This document shows, one piece after another, positions 1 to 11,388 of a DNA stretch of 64,000 nt. The DNA is taken from contig JADJQX010000007.1 in the NCBI GenBank assembly GCA_016712525.1, positions 558,001 through 622,000 of the forward strand. The letters are read 5' to 3'. This stretch comes from Myxococcales bacterium. Lineage in GTDB: Bacteria; Myxococcota_A; Polyangia; Polyangiales; Polyangiaceae. Position numbers and translations under genes: made by a program. Positions within the stretch are counted from its first letter, which is position 1; every line of letters starts with the position of its first letter. The notes below the pieces were generated by a model, which searched no databases, was not told the origin of the DNA, and saw nothing but the letters and a program-made list of their open reading frames with translations.

Positions 1-1
1 C

Positions 2-361
2 GATCGCGCCTCGATTCCGCGCCCTCGCGGGGCCGGGTTCTGGGGGCTCGTCGTCGGTGTGCCGCTCGTTGTCGTCGCGGCCGTCGTCGGGGGAGTGACC
101 GTCACACGAAGGTCGACGCCTCTCCCCGGGACGGACCCGTCCACCGTCGCCTCGTCGGGAGCGCCGCCGGTCTCCGTCTCGTCGTCGTCCGCTTCGCCCA
201 GCGCGCCCAGCGTCGGTGCCGTGCCCTCGTCGTCCGCAGCCCCCCAGGCCCCGTCGGCGGCGCCGCGACCGTCTGGCGAGAAGCCGAAGGTGCCGGTGCT
301 GCGCCCTTCGGCCACGACCACGCCCCCGAAGGGCCCGCCTCCCAACCCGTACGCGCACTGA
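2..361 (+). CDS. C-terminal part of a membrane-anchored protein, probably a Ser/Thr kinase (partial)
   Basis: The frame is open from base 2, so the start lies outside the window and 119 residues are visible. A single hydrophobic segment (WGLVVGVPLVVVAAVVGG) near the visible start is followed by about 80 residues almost entirely Ser, Pro and Ala, ending NPYAH. A lone TM helix with a low-complexity tail of this kind is common at the C-terminus of myxobacterial Hanks kinases and PEGA proteins, but no catalytic motif is visible, so the kinase label is inference. The stop is 6 bases before the FHA-sigma54 activator gene, which suggests one operon. Confidence 0.55.
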   Translation, partial: DRASIPRPRGAGFWGLVVGVPLVVVAAVVGGVTVTRRSTPLPGTDPSTVASSGAPPVSVSSSSASPSAPSVGAVPSSSAAPQAPSAAPRPSGEKPKVPVLRPSATTTPPKGPPPNPYAH

Positions 362-367
362 CCCCTC

Positions 368-1717
368 ATGACCTTCGACGACGAAACCCGCCGCATTTCT
401 TCCGAGCTTCCCGCGCTCACGCAGCTCGCCGTCGAGCTCGTCGTGCTCGACGGTCCATCCCGCGGAGCGAAGGTCCGCGTCGACGGTCCGCGCGCCACCA
501 TCGGCTCGTCGGAGGCGTGCACGCTCCGCCTCGTCGATCGCCTCGTCTCCCGCATGCACTGCGCGCTCGAGGTCGGCGAATCGCACCTCGTTCTGCGCGA
601 CCTCGGCTCGACGAACGGCACGTACGTCGGCGAGCTCCGGGTGCGCGACGTCGATCTCCTTCCGGGGGCCGTCGTGCGCGTCGGCGAGTCGGCCTTCCGC
701 GTCGAGACCGAGGGCCACGCGCGCGCCGTGCCGCTCTCCTCGCGCGACTCGTTCGGTGAGCTCGTGGGCTCGAGCCTCTCGATGCGCCAGGTCTACGCCA
801 TGCTCGAGCGCGTCGCCCCGACCGACGCCACGGTGCTCGTCACCGGCGAGACCGGCACCGGCAAGGACGTGGTCGCGCGCTCGCTCCACGCCGCCTCGCC
901 TCGCGCCCGCGGGCCGTTCGTCCCGGTCGACTGCGGCGCCATCCCCGAGAACCTCATCGAGAGCGAGCTCTTCGGCCACGTGCGCGGCGCGTTCACGGGG
1001 GCCGTGCAGAGCCGCAAGGGCGCGTTCGAGGAGGCCCACGGCGGCACCCTCTTCCTCGACGAGATCGGCGAGATGCCGCTCTCGATGCAGCCGAAGCTCC
1101 TCCGCGCCATCGAGTCGCGCGCCATTCGCCGCGTCGGCGCGTCGACTCAGACGCCCATCGACGTCCGCATCGTCGCCGCCACCCATCGGACCCTCGCGCG
1201 GTCGGTCAACGAAGGGACGTTTCGCGAGGATCTCTACTATCGCCTCGCCGTCGTCGAGGTGACGCTGCCTCCCCTCCGCGCGCGCCGCGGCGACGTGGCC
1301 CTGCTCGCGGACAGGTTCTTCCGAAAGATCGCCCCGAAGGGCACGCGGCTCTCGTCCGACGCCCTGCGGCAGCTCGAGAACCGGTCGTGGCCCGGCAACG
1401 TGCGCGAGCTCCGGAACTACGTCGAGCGCGCCGTGGCCTTGGGTCAGCTCTCGGACGAGACCGCGCCCGTGTCCCGCGCGACCCCGGAGCCCCCGATCCT
1501 CCCCGACGGCCTCGAGTCGCTCGTGCCGCTCGGCCTCCCGCTCAAAGAGGCCCGCGAGAAGTGGACCGAAGCCTTCGAGAGCATCTACGTGCGCGCGATG
1601 CTCGAGTCGACAGGGGGCAACGTCACTCGCGCGGCCGAGCGCGCGGGCGTATCGCGGCGATTCCTGCAGCGAACGCTCGCGAGGCTCGGGCTCGGCCGCG
1701 ACGATCCGGACGAGTGA
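368..1717 (+). CDS. FHA-domain sigma-54-dependent transcriptional activator
   Basis: 449 residues. An N-terminal FHA domain (about 25-115, with RATIGSS and the LGSTNGTYV core) should bind phosphothreonine, so input probably comes from a Hanks kinase. The AAA+ domain follows: Walker A GETGTGKD (160-167), the sigma54-contacting loop GAFTGA (207-212) and Walker B LFLDE (228-232). A Fis-type helix-turn-helix (GNVTRAAERAGVSRRFLQRT) ends the protein. All three modules look intact, so it should open sigma54 promoters. The family is greatly expanded in myxobacteria. It follows the partial upstream gene by 6 bases and lies near a Ser/Thr kinase gene at 2.7 kb. The target promoters cannot be told from the window. 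Confidence 0.93.
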   Translation: MTFDDETRRISSELPALTQLAVELVVLDGPSRGAKVRVDGPRATIGSSEACTLRLVDRLVSRMHCALEVGESHLVLRDLGSTNGTYVGELRVRDVDLLPGAVVRVGESAFRVETEGHARAVPLSSRDSFGELVGSSLSMRQVYAMLERVAPTDATVLVTGETGTGKDVVARSLHAASPRARGPFVPVDCGAIPENLIESELFGHVRGAFTGAVQSRKGAFEEAHGGTLFLDEIGEMPLSMQPKLLRAIESRAIRRVGASTQTPIDVRIVAATHRTLARSVNEGTFREDLYYRLAVVEVTLPPLRARRGDVALLADRFFRKIAPKGTRLSSDALRQLENRSWPGNVRELRNYVERAVALGQLSDETAPVSRATPEPPILPDGLESLVPLGLPLKEAREKWTEAFESIYVRAMLESTGGNVTRAAERAGVSRRFLQRTLARLGLGRDDPDE

Positions 1718-1744
1718 CCGAGGACGGCGCGCGCCCGCTCGTCG

Positions 1745-2467
1745 TCACTCCCGCCGCGTCGCCTCGACGTACACGAGGCGCGACGCTTCGCCGGGGAAGA
1801 GGCCGTGCTTCGCCTCGACGGTGAAGCCCGCTTGTTCGAGCCGCTTTCGGACCTCGGGCCACAAGAACGTGAGGTAGTACATCACGAACTTGGGCGAAAA
1901 TAGGGCGTTTCGCGCGTGCATGACCGCGTTGAAGCCGTGCGCGACCCAGAACCAGGCGCCCGTCGGGGAGGGCATCGGGCTCGTCACGAAGACGAAGCGG
2001 CCCCCGGGGACGAGGGCGCGTCGCAGCCCGACGAGGAGCCGGTGCTCGTCCCGTGTCTCGATGTGCCCGAACGCCCCCGTGCACGTCACGAGGTCGAACG
2101 CGCCGTCGAACGCGCTCGGCAAGTCGAGGGCGTCCCCTTGCACGAGCTCGACCGTGGCCGGGCCCGGGGCGCTCGCGAGGGACGCTCGGGCGACCTCCAG
2201 CATGCCCGCCGACAGGTCCAGACCGACGAGGCGCTCGTGCACGAACGGCCGGAGCGCGAGCATCGCGGCGCCGGTGCCCGTGCACACGTCGAGGGCCGCG
2301 CGCACGCCTCGCCCCGCGGCCCGCTCGGCCATCACCCGTGTCACGATGTCAGGCGTGCGAAACGGGGTCTTGTCGAACTTCGGTGCGAGCTTGTCGTAGC
2401 CGGCGGTCGTCTCGCTCAGGGCCTGATCGACGAGCTCGCGGAGGGTGGGGCCGCCCGGGCGGAACAT
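1745..2467 (-). CDS. class I SAM-dependent methyltransferase
   Basis: 240 residues with a Rossmann-like methyltransferase fold: motif I is LDVCTGTGAA (about 78-87), followed by an acidic strand end (LVGLDLSAGML), a QGDALDLP motif and a VTCTGAFGHIE motif, as in UbiE/COQ5-like enzymes. The substrate cannot be inferred. It is transcribed towards the activator gene, with 27 bases between the stops. The start is the ATG just after a TAGGCT hexamer, and no Shine-Dalgarno is visible. The C-terminal part (residues about 185-235) resembles the substrate-closing region of small-molecule methyltransferases. Confidence 0.85.
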   Translation of the reverse strand: MFRPGGPTLRELVDQALSETTAGYDKLAPKFDKTPFRTPDIVTRVMAERAAGRGVRAALDVCTGTGAAMLALRPFVHERLVGLDLSAGMLEVARASLASAPGPATVELVQGDALDLPSAFDGAFDLVTCTGAFGHIETRDEHRLLVGLRRALVPGGRFVFVTSPMPSPTGAWFWVAHGFNAVMHARNALFSPKFVMYYLTFLWPEVRKRLEQAGFTVEAKHGLFPGEASRLVYVEATRRE

Positions 2468-2473
2468 GGCGCG

Positions 2474-2479
2474 AGCCTA
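2474..2479 (-). promoter_or_regulatory. TAGGCT -10 element, predicted leaderless start of the methyltransferase gene
   Basis: TAGGCT on the minus strand ends 6 bases before the ATG at 2467. TCGAAA lies 17 bases further upstream as a weak -35. A start site about 7 bases after the hexamer would fall on the start codon. Confidence 0.5.
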
Positions 2480-2702
2480 CCCAAAGCCCCCCGACCTTTC
2501 GAGCCCCCGGGGCGCCGTTCGGGTTCGGGTTGTCGAAAAGTGCCGTGGTTACGGGGTTTTGTCGGACGGCGCACCCGCGCGTGACAGGGCCGTGACGGCG
2601 TCGATTTGGTCGACACCGCGCGGTGGGATCGGTACCCTTCGAGAGAAGTCGTGTTTTCGCGTCGCGCGCTCAAGGGGAGGGTGCGGCGCCCCTGAGGTGC
2701 CC

Positions 2703-4559
2703 GTGTCGACGACCGCTCTCCCGCGAACCCTCGGAAAGTACCGCCCGATCGCGCTCGTGGCGCGCGGCGGCATGGGGAACGCGTACCTCGCGCTCGTCAA
2801 TGGGGCGGGCAACTTCAACAAGCTCGTCGTCATCAAGGTGCTGAAGCCCGAGTTCGCCGAAGATCAGGACTTCCTCGCGATGTTCCGCGACGAGGCCCGC
2901 ATCGCCGCGAACCTGAATCACCCGAACGTGGTCCAGACCCACGAGCTCGGCGTGCAGGATGGCCACTTCTTCATCGCGATGGACTTCGTCGACGGTCAGC
3001 CCCTCCGCATCGTGCGCAAGCGGCTGCAAGAGAACGGCGCGCTGTCGCTCGGAGCTCACCTTCGCATCGTCTGCGACGTGCTCGAGGGGCTCCACTACGC
3101 CCACGAGCTCACCGACCACGACGGCTCCCCGCTCCACCTCGTGCACCGGGACGTCTCTCCCCACAACGTGATGGTCTCGTACGACGGCCACGCGAAGCTC
3201 CTCGACTTCGGCATCGCGAAGGCCCGCGGCTCGTCGCACCAGACGAGCACCGGCGTCCTCAAGGGCAAGGTCGGGTACATGGCGCCGGAGCAGGCGCGCT
3301 GCGAGGCTCTGGACCGTCGCGCCGACCTCTTCCCCGTCGGGGTCCTCGTGTGGGAGGCCATCGTCGGTGGCCGCATGTGGGGCGCCTTGAACGACGTCCA
3401 AGTGCTCGCGCAGCTCGTTCGCCGCGAGATCCCCGAGCTGCCCGAGGTGGTCGACGGCCGTCCCGTCCCGCCGGCCCTCCGCGCGATCGTGGCGCGCGCC
3501 ACCGCCGCCGATCCGGACCAGCGCTACCCCACGGCTCGCGCCTTCGCCGACGAGCTCGAGGCCTTCCTCGACACCCTCCCGCGCGCCGAGACGAGCGCGC
3601 GCGCGATCGCCGAGCTTCTCACGGCCCACTTCGGCTCCGAGCGCGACAAACGCCGGCGTGTCGTCGACGACGCGATCCGGCAGGTGCGCGCGGCCCAGAG
3701 CACCGCCGAGTACCCCGCGATGCTCGGGCTCACCTCGACCGGCGCCCTCGCGCAGCTCCCAGGGCCCGGCACGTCGCCCGGCACTCCGCTCGCCATCCTC
3801 CAGAGCAGCTCCGGCACCCCGTCGCAGCCCTCGTTCGGCTCGTTCGGCTCGCCCCACGAGAGCTCTCCGGGCACGCTGACACCCTCGGGCTCCGCGTCGT
3901 TCGTGTCGCCCATGCTCCAGGGCGGGCAGGGCACCTACTCGGGCTCGAACCCGGGGCCAACGTTCGCCCCGTCGACGCTCACACCCCCGCCGGCGTCGGG
4001 GTCGGCCTGGAAGGTCGGAGTCGCGGCGGTCGTGGCGCTCGCGGTCGTGGCGCTCGCGGGGGTGTTCGTCTTCCGTCCCAAGAACGACGGCGCGGCGGCT
4101 AAACCGTCGGCCTCGTCCGAGGTGCCCGGCACGGCGACGGTGCGGCTCGAGGTCGTCGTCTCCTCCGGAACGGAGAAGGCCACGGCCTTCCTCGACGGCC
4201 GTGAGATTTCGGTCGGCGACGAGGTCCGCGCCCCACGCGACGAGGCCCCCCACACGCTCAAGGTCCGCGCCGCCGGTTTCAAGGACCACGTCGAGACCGT
4301 GAAGCTCGACAAGGACCAGCGGGTCACGATCACGCTCGAGGCGGACGGGGCGCACGTGGCCGCCGCATCGTCCCCCTCTCACACACCTCCCCCTACGTCG
4401 ACCTTCAAGCCGAACGCGCATGGCGGGAAACCGGCGGCCCCGCCTCCGCCGGTCGCGGCTCAGCCCGCTCCGTCGACGCCGCCGCAACCCCCGCCGCAGC
4501 CGCCTCCCGCGTCGACGCCCAAGCGTCCCGATCGTCCCATCATCGAGGTCTTGAAATGA
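2703..4559 (+). CDS. membrane-anchored Ser/Thr protein kinase with a C-terminal PEGA domain
   Basis: The GTG at 2703 (or 2697) is chosen because the kinase fold begins about ten residues later. Longer starts read into the divergent promoter region and give non-kinase sequence. About 618 residues. Kinase domain 12-285: glycine loop VARGGMGNAYLA, ATP-binding Lys in VVIK (45), catalytic HRDVSPHN, DFG in KLLDFGIAKA and the APE equivalent MAPEQA. A Ser/Gly/Pro linker leads to a TM helix (about 436-455), then a PEGA domain and a Pro-rich tail. This predicts a cytoplasmic kinase with an external sensor part. The next gene overlaps by 4 bases (ATGA). Confidence 0.92.
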   Translation: MSTTALPRTLGKYRPIALVARGGMGNAYLALVNGAGNFNKLVVIKVLKPEFAEDQDFLAMFRDEARIAANLNHPNVVQTHELGVQDGHFFIAMDFVDGQPLRIVRKRLQENGALSLGAHLRIVCDVLEGLHYAHELTDHDGSPLHLVHRDVSPHNVMVSYDGHAKLLDFGIAKARGSSHQTSTGVLKGKVGYMAPEQARCEALDRRADLFPVGVLVWEAIVGGRMWGALNDVQVLAQLVRREIPELPEVVDGRPVPPALRAIVARATAADPDQRYPTARAFADELEAFLDTLPRAETSARAIAELLTAHFGSERDKRRRVVDDAIRQVRAAQSTAEYPAMLGLTSTGALAQLPGPGTSPGTPLAILQSSSGTPSQPSFGSFGSPHESSPGTLTPSGSASFVSPMLQGGQGTYSGSNPGPTFAPSTLTPPPASGSAWKVGVAAVVALAVVALAGVFVFRPKNDGAAAKPSASSEVPGTATVRLEVVVSSGTEKATAFLDGREISVGDEVRAPRDEAPHTLKVRAAGFKDHVETVKLDKDQRVTITLEADGAHVAAASSPSHTPPPTSTFKPNAHGGKPAAPPPPVAAQPAPSTPPQPPPQPPPASTPKRPDRPIIEVLK

Positions 4560-5518
4560 AGTGGTTATCGTCGGTCGCTCGGGTGGGTGGCCCCTCGCTC
4601 GTGGCGCTGGCTTGGCTCTCGTGTGTCGCACCCGGGCTCGCGCACGCCGAGACGTCCGATCAAGTGAACGCGCTCTTCAAGCGCGGGGTCGAGTCGTACA
4701 AGGAGGCCGACTACCGCGCCGCGCTCGTCGAGTTCAAGCGCGCCTACGAGGCGAGCAACCACGACTACCGCATCCTCTACAACATCGCCCAGAGCGAGTA
4801 CCAGCTCACGAACTACGTCGGCGCCCTCGCCGCCTTCGAGAAGTTCTTGGTCGACGGCGGCACGCAGCTCAAGGAGGACCGCCGCGCCGAGGTGGTCGGA
4901 GAGATCGCCAAGCTGAAGGGGCGGGTCGCCGTGGTCACGGTGAACGTCACCCCAACCTCCGCGAAGATCACGGTCGACGGGGACGTCGTCGGCAAGAGCG
5001 GAGAGGGCATCAAGCTCAACCCGGGGGCCCATCGCATCGAGGTAACCCAGGCGGGCTTCGAGCGCGCGACGGAGAGCGTCGAGGTCGCCGGGGGCGACGT
5101 CCGAACCGTCGAGGTGAAGCTCAAGGCCGTCGACACCCCCCCGCCTCCGAAGGCCGGAGCGGGGGACGAGGAGCCCTCGTGGGTGGCGCCGGGAATCGGG
5201 TTCGCGGTCACGGGCGCGCTCGCGGCGACCACCGTCGTCATGGGCATCGTCACCACGGGGAAAGAGAGCGATCTCGCCGCCGAGAAGGCGAAGCCCAACG
5301 CGAGCGCCGCGGAGCTCCGGTCCCTCGACGGATCGGTCGGCACGTTCGCCCTCGTGACCGACGTCTTCCTCGGCGCGACCGTCGTCGCGGCCGGTGTGTC
5401 CACGTACCTCACCATCCGCACGCTCACCGGCGGACCCAAGAAGCCCGAGTCCTCGGCGCGCGCCGGCGTGCGGTTCGTCCCGTCGATCGGCGGCGGTCAC
5501 GTCATCGGGACGTTTTGA
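4556..5518 (+). CDS. secreted TPR and PEGA-domain protein
   Basis: 320 residues. A signal peptide (hydrophobic PSLVALAWLSCVAPGLAHA, cut near HAE) is followed by TPR-like helices (NALFKRGVESYKEADYRAAL and the next two repeats, about 35-125). A PEGA-type beta domain follows (ITVDGDVVGKSGEGIKL, LNPGAHRIEVTQAGF, about 135-195), then a hydrophobic helix near 215-235 and a second near 262-282. The start codon overlaps the kinase stop (ATGA), so translation is probably coupled. The partnership suggests a periplasmic or membrane partner of the kinase, which is inference. No enzymatic motif is seen. Confidence 0.8.
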   Translation: MKWLSSVARVGGPSLVALAWLSCVAPGLAHAETSDQVNALFKRGVESYKEADYRAALVEFKRAYEASNHDYRILYNIAQSEYQLTNYVGALAAFEKFLVDGGTQLKEDRRAEVVGEIAKLKGRVAVVTVNVTPTSAKITVDGDVVGKSGEGIKLNPGAHRIEVTQAGFERATESVEVAGGDVRTVEVKLKAVDTPPPPKAGAGDEEPSWVAPGIGFAVTGALAATTVVMGIVTTGKESDLAAEKAKPNASAAELRSLDGSVGTFALVTDVFLGATVVAAGVSTYLTIRTLTGGPKKPESSARAGVRFVPSIGGGHVIGTF

Positions 5519-5543
5519 GCTCTTCCCGGAGGCTTTGCTTTTC

Positions 5544-7247
5544 ATGACCTCGAAGATTCGAAGTGGGATTCTCCTCGCTGGGGTCCTCGCCGCGAGCGGG
5601 CTCTGGGCCTGTTCGCTCATCGTCACCCGCGGTGACACGCAATGCGCGACCGACGGCGACTGCGCCGGGTTCGGCGCCCAGTCGAAATGCACCCCCGAGA
5701 AGGTCTGCGCGACCCCGACGACCGACGGCGGCGGCGGGGCCTGCACGACGAACAAAGAGTGCATCGACCGCGAGGGCGGGGTGCCCGCGATTTGTCGAAA
5801 AGATACGAAGGTTTGCGTGCGCCTCACGAACGAGGATTGTTCCCGTGTGCTCTCCGTCACGGCGCAGGGTGAGCTGCTCACCGATCGCCGCGCCGTCGAG
5901 AACGACGACACGATCGTGTTGGGCTCGCTCACGTCGCTCCTCGGCGCGAACCAGCCGAAAGGTGAGGCGCGGGTGAACGCCTTCGAGCTCGCCCTGCAAG
6001 AGTTCGCGGCGCGTCCCATCCCGATCGGCGGTCGAACGCGTCCCATCGCGGTGCTCTCCTGCAACGACATCGACGTCACGCCCCCGGCCGGCGGCGCCGA
6101 TCCGGCCGTCGTGCGCTCGGCCCGACACCTCGTGTCGAGCGTGGGCGTGCCCGCGGTCATCGGCGGAGGCAACAGCGGCACGACCACCGCGGCCCTCAAA
6201 GAGGTCACGGCGAAGGGCGCGGTCCTCATCGCGCCGAGCGCCACATCGCCCGCGCTCACGTCGAACCCCGACAAAATGGGCCTCTTTTTCCGCACGGCCC
6301 CGAGCGACGCCCTCCAGGCGATCCCGCTCATCCAGCTCATCAACGAGGCCGAGGCGGCGCCCCCTGCGGGCAAGAAGCTCCTCGTGTTCTCGAAGGGCGA
6401 CAGCTACGGCCAGGGCCTCCGCGATCAGCTCGTCGACAAGCTCACGTACGCCGGCAAAAAGATCAGCGATCCGAGCAACACGGCCTACAAGGGGCTCGAG
6501 TACAAGGCCGACGCGGCGTTCGACTTCTCGCCTCTCGTTCAACAAGCGCTGCAGTTCGAGCCCGGGATCATCGTCATCGCCGGCACGAACGAGACCGTCG
6601 ATGGTCTCGTGAAGCCCATCGAGGCGCAGTGGCCCGGCGCGAAGCCACGGCCGACGTACATCGTCAGCGACGGTCTCAAGGCCGACAAGCTCATCGATCT
6701 CATCAAGGCCGACGAGAACGCCGCGCCGTCGACGCAGCTCCGCACACGCGTCCGAGGCACTGCGCCGGGCAGGCCCAACGCGATCACGGACACGTTCGCC
6801 ATTCGCTACACGAGCCGCTTCGCGCAGGCTGGCTCGGGCGCCACCACGTTCGGCACCGCGGGCGCGTACGACGCGGCGTACCTCATCCTCTGGGGCCTCG
6901 GCACGGTGGCGCCCGACGCCCCGATCTCCGGGCAGGGCATCGTGGCGGGCATCCGCCGCATCACGAAGACGGGCAAGACCGCGGTCGACGTCGGCCCCAA
7001 CGGGATCGACGTCGGCAAGCCGCTCCTCGCCTCGGGCTCCGAGTTCGACCTGAACGGAGCGTCGAGCCCCCTCGAGTTCGACGAAGCCGGAGAGTCTCCG
7101 GCCGACATCGAGGTGTGGTGCGTCCAGAAGGCGGCGACCACGGGTGGCGCGCCCTCGTACTTCACGACGGGGCGCTACTACAACGCGCAGACGAAGACCG
7201 TGGTCGGCACGTACAACTGCCCCACCGGTGGCGACGGCGGCACCTGA
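5544..7247 (+). CDS. periplasmic ligand-binding lipoprotein (type 1 substrate-binding fold, LivJ-like)
   Basis: 567 residues. The ATG at 5544 is preceded by GGAGG with an 11-base spacing. A lipoprotein signal (LAASGLWAC, lipid Cys at about 20) is followed by a Cys-rich stretch with DGDC and NKEC units to about residue 100. The rest is a periplasmic-binding fold: VLGSLTSLLG, a conserved substrate-pocket region GNSGTTTAAL/APSATSPALT, and KKLLVFSKGDSYGQGL, as in branched-chain amino-acid receptors. No permease or ATPase gene is nearby. It follows the kinase and TPR/PEGA genes on the same strand, so a sensory rather than transport role is plausible but unproven. Confidence 0.8.
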   Translation: MTSKIRSGILLAGVLAASGLWACSLIVTRGDTQCATDGDCAGFGAQSKCTPEKVCATPTTDGGGGACTTNKECIDREGGVPAICRKDTKVCVRLTNEDCSRVLSVTAQGELLTDRRAVENDDTIVLGSLTSLLGANQPKGEARVNAFELALQEFAARPIPIGGRTRPIAVLSCNDIDVTPPAGGADPAVVRSARHLVSSVGVPAVIGGGNSGTTTAALKEVTAKGAVLIAPSATSPALTSNPDKMGLFFRTAPSDALQAIPLIQLINEAEAAPPAGKKLLVFSKGDSYGQGLRDQLVDKLTYAGKKISDPSNTAYKGLEYKADAAFDFSPLVQQALQFEPGIIVIAGTNETVDGLVKPIEAQWPGAKPRPTYIVSDGLKADKLIDLIKADENAAPSTQLRTRVRGTAPGRPNAITDTFAIRYTSRFAQAGSGATTFGTAGAYDAAYLILWGLGTVAPDAPISGQGIVAGIRRITKTGKTAVDVGPNGIDVGKPLLASGSEFDLNGASSPLEFDEAGESPADIEVWCVQKAATTGGAPSYFTTGRYYNAQTKTVVGTYNCPTGGDGGT

Positions 7248-7386
7248 TCGGCGACCACGGGTCCGCGGGCTCGTGCTCTAAGCTGCTGAAACCAAAGGAT
7301 TTTTGGGGGGGATATCTGCCGAGCTCGTGGCGGCGCGCGGTCGGCTGCGCGCGCGGAGCCCATGCGATCCCACGTGCGTCGCGAAC

Positions 7387-7425
7387 AAAAACGAAGAGGC
7401 CCCTCGCGCGAAGCGAAGGGCCTCT
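7387..7425 (-). terminator. rho-independent terminator of nrdJ
   Basis: On the minus strand AGAGGCCC (complement at 7418-7425) pairs with GGGCCTCT (7395-7402), with further internal pairing. T5 (7387-7391) follows shortly after. It lies 30 bases past the nrdJ stop. Confidence 0.85.
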
Positions 7426-7455
7426 CGGGCTCTTGTGTCTATCGAGCCTTCGACC

Positions 7456-10878
<3,423 letters not shown>

Positions 10879-10902
10879 CTGCCGAAACCCTCCGCTTTTC
10901 AC

Positions 10903-11376
10903 CGCACCGCGCCCGTGGACGCCGGTCCGAACATCGCCATCTGGCCCGAGGCCGCCCGCCCGTGTGCCCTCGCCGCGATCGGCGGGGAAGCCCCGAAGCC
11001 CGCGCGGTGCCCGAGGGCGCCGCGTTCAGCAGGGTTCAGGTGTCGTCGTGTCGTCCGTTCAGCACTACGAGACGCACGTACCCCTCGAAGCCACTTTTCA
11101 GGGTGGCCCCTCGTGGGGTTCGTGATGCCTCGACCGGGGGCCCCCGGAGTCCCGGTGGCGCCCGCGACCCCGCACGGGCGGGGTACCCAGACTCTTTAGC
11201 CCCTAGATACGGGGCCGCGCAAGCGGAATGGATACTCCATCCGGTAGGTGTGGGCCAGGTGCCCGGAATCCTTGGGACACTGAACCCACGAAGCGCGTTG
11301 AACACAGGTCTCCCGGAAGCCATGCCCAGGTTGTTCAGGGGTTTTCCACAGGCTGGAGAGACCGACGCGGGCAGGG
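10903..11376. other. non-coding, hairpin-rich leader/intergenic region upstream of nrdJ
   Basis: About 470 bases with no credible gene. Codon bias typical of the neighbours is absent. Features seen: a 14-base perfect palindrome CCGGGGGCCCCCGG (11135-11148), a hairpin ACCCCGC/GCGGGGT near 11167-11183, GCCCC/GGGGC near 11199-11215, GGATGGA/TCCATTCC near 11226-11242, several scattered TTCAG or CTGAA words, and one DnaA-box-like TTTTCCACA (11342-11350). It may be an nrdJ 5' leader, an RNA gene or both. I recognise no known riboswitch. Confidence 0.5.
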
Positions 11377-11382
11377 TAGGCT
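11377..11382 (+). promoter_or_regulatory. TAGGCT -10 element, predicted leaderless start
   Basis: TAGGCT ends 6 bases before the ATG at 11389 of the propeller-like lipoprotein gene. No Shine-Dalgarno fits between. Confidence 0.5.
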
Positions 11383-11388
11383 CACGCG

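Noticed and set aside
2445..2702. An earlier ATG at 2445 extending the Ser/Thr kinase by 86 residues.
   Set aside because: The extra part has no kinase-like sequence, overlaps the start of the divergent methyltransferase gene and contains its promoter. The kinase fold begins ten residues after the GTG at 2703.
11290..11345. B12-riboswitch-like words (GGCTTCCGGGAGACCTG) on the minus strand upstream of nrdJ.
   Set aside because: Only the last conserved box looks similar. The rest of a cobalamin riboswitch would have to lie inside the divergent lipoprotein gene, and no GCCACTG-type core is present.
11342..11350. DnaA-box-like TTTTCCACA as a sign of a replication origin.
   Set aside because: Only one clear copy, no AT-rich unwinding region and no dnaA, dnaN or rpmH gene. 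Kept only as a possible regulatory word.
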